NCBI GenBank assembly: GCA_023489205.1
Contig: JAMDDF010000024.1
Span: 1 to 7,251, forward strand
Origin: Actinomycetota bacterium
GTDB taxonomy: Bacteria > Actinomycetota > Acidimicrobiia > Acidimicrobiales > Palsa-688
Reading direction: 5' to 3'
Length of the DNA: 7,251 nucleotides
A program made the translations under genes and the position numbers. Below are positions 6,758 to 7,251 of this stretch, in pieces; within the stretch, counting starts at the first letter, position 1, and each line of letters opens with the position of its first letter. The notes under the pieces were generated by a model that had not been told where the DNA came from, did no database searches, and worked only from the letters and a program-made list of their open reading frames with translations.

Positions 6758-7251
6758 TCAGCTCTCGACCACAGCGCCAGGGAAGATGTCTAGGATCCGT
6801 TGCTCGGCGCTCACCTCGGCGACCGCCGGTGCCTCCGTCAGCTCGTCGAGGTCGTAGGCATCTTCTTCGGGGACGGGTCCCGCTGGCTCGTGGGAAGGAG
6901 GAGCCGCTTGCTCGTCAAGGACGATGCGCAACGGCACCGGGCGCCCGAAGTACTTTGCCAGCGCCGCTTCCGCTTCGGCTGCGAACTTGCTCGCGCGCGT
7001 CACCCAGCTCAGGTCCGGCAATGCGAAGACGGCCGCATCGCCCACCTCTGTGAAGTGGCCCTGGCCGAGATAAGCCTGCGCGGGGCGGCCCAAGCTACCT
7101 AGCACCGTGTCGCCCCACGCCTTGGTGAGCTCGTCACGCGTCGGGAGGGCTGGCCCCGACCTCGGTGCGGGTGCATGGCTACTCGCCCCGCTTCCTCCGG
7201 TGGTCCCGGCCACCTCGGGTGACGGAGGCATGCCCGGCTCGGGGGCCGGCA
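6758..7251 (-). CDS. dnaX: Probable DNA polymerase III subunit gamma/tau (DnaX), C-terminal part (5' end outside window)
   Basis: This is the C-terminal ~164 residues of a protein running in from the right edge; the frame is open to base 7251 and ends in TGA at 6758-6760. Seen: a Pro/Ala/Gly/Ser-rich linker, then a compact ~80-residue domain beginning TRDELTKAWGDTVLGSL and ending PVPLRIVLDE. An acidic stretch (PEEDAYDLDELTEAP) follows, and the last residues are AEQRILDIFPGAVVES. This layout resembles the tail of actinobacterial DnaX, the clamp-loader subunit whose C-terminus contacts polymerase and helicase. The assignment rests on that resemblance and on the position directly upstream of recR. 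The AAA+ ATPase domain that would prove it is outside the window. An ATG at 7229-7231 lies in the linker and is not taken as the start because the frame continues upstream with the same composition. Confidence 0.8.
   Translation of the reverse strand, partial: PAPEPGMPPSPEVAGTTGGSGASSHAPAPRSGPALPTRDELTKAWGDTVLGSLGRPAQAYLGQGHFTEVGDAAVFALPDLSWVTRASKFAAEAEAALAKYFGRPVPLRIVLDEQAAPPSHEPAGPVPEEDAYDLDELTEAPAVAEVSAEQRILDIFPGAVVES

Overview
The window looks like a chromosomal segment of a GC-rich bacterium, most likely an actinomycete-type lineage (Actinomycetota). Reasons are the strong G/C bias at third codon positions, the frequent GTG starts, an actinobacterial-looking RecR, and a proline- and acid-rich DnaX C-terminus ending in a short IFPGA motif. 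This placement is inference from composition and protein style. No rRNA or other marker gene is present to fix it.

Bases 1-6045 (+ strand) hold one tightly packed operon that enters from the left edge. It has the C-terminal part of a DppB/OppB-type permease (1-404), then a 1073-residue protein (404-3625) joining a DppC/OppC-type permease and two complete DppD/DppF-type ATPases in one chain. A PfkB-family sugar kinase (3622-4581) and a GH4 NAD-dependent 6-phospho-glycosidase (4636-6045) follow. The first two junctions are stop/start overlaps (TGATG and GTGA), and the last is a 54-base gap with a doubled Shine-Dalgarno sequence. No promoter, regulator or substrate-binding protein lies in the window, so these are presumably upstream.

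Read together, the genes suggest an ABC-importer route in which a glycoside or oligosaccharide is taken up unphosphorylated, phosphorylated by ATP in the cytoplasm, and cleaved by the GH4 enzyme. This would replace the PTS-coupled route usual for GH4 6-phospho-glucosidases. The substrate and the order of the kinase and hydrolase steps are inferred.

Bases 6046-6103 are a 58-base convergent gap with a short direct repeat and a GC-rich hairpin. Bases 6104-7251 (- strand) carry housekeeping replication and repair genes: recR (6104-6733) and, 24 bases upstream of it, the 3' end of a probable dnaX (6758 to the right edge). The ybaB/ebfC gene that commonly sits between dnaX and recR is absent.

No tRNA, rRNA, CRISPR array, insertion sequence or attachment site was seen, and no non-coding stretch exceeds 60 bases. 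The most unusual feature is the permease-ATPase-ATPase triple fusion. It reduces the membrane core of a peptide/oligosaccharide-class ABC importer to two polypeptides.
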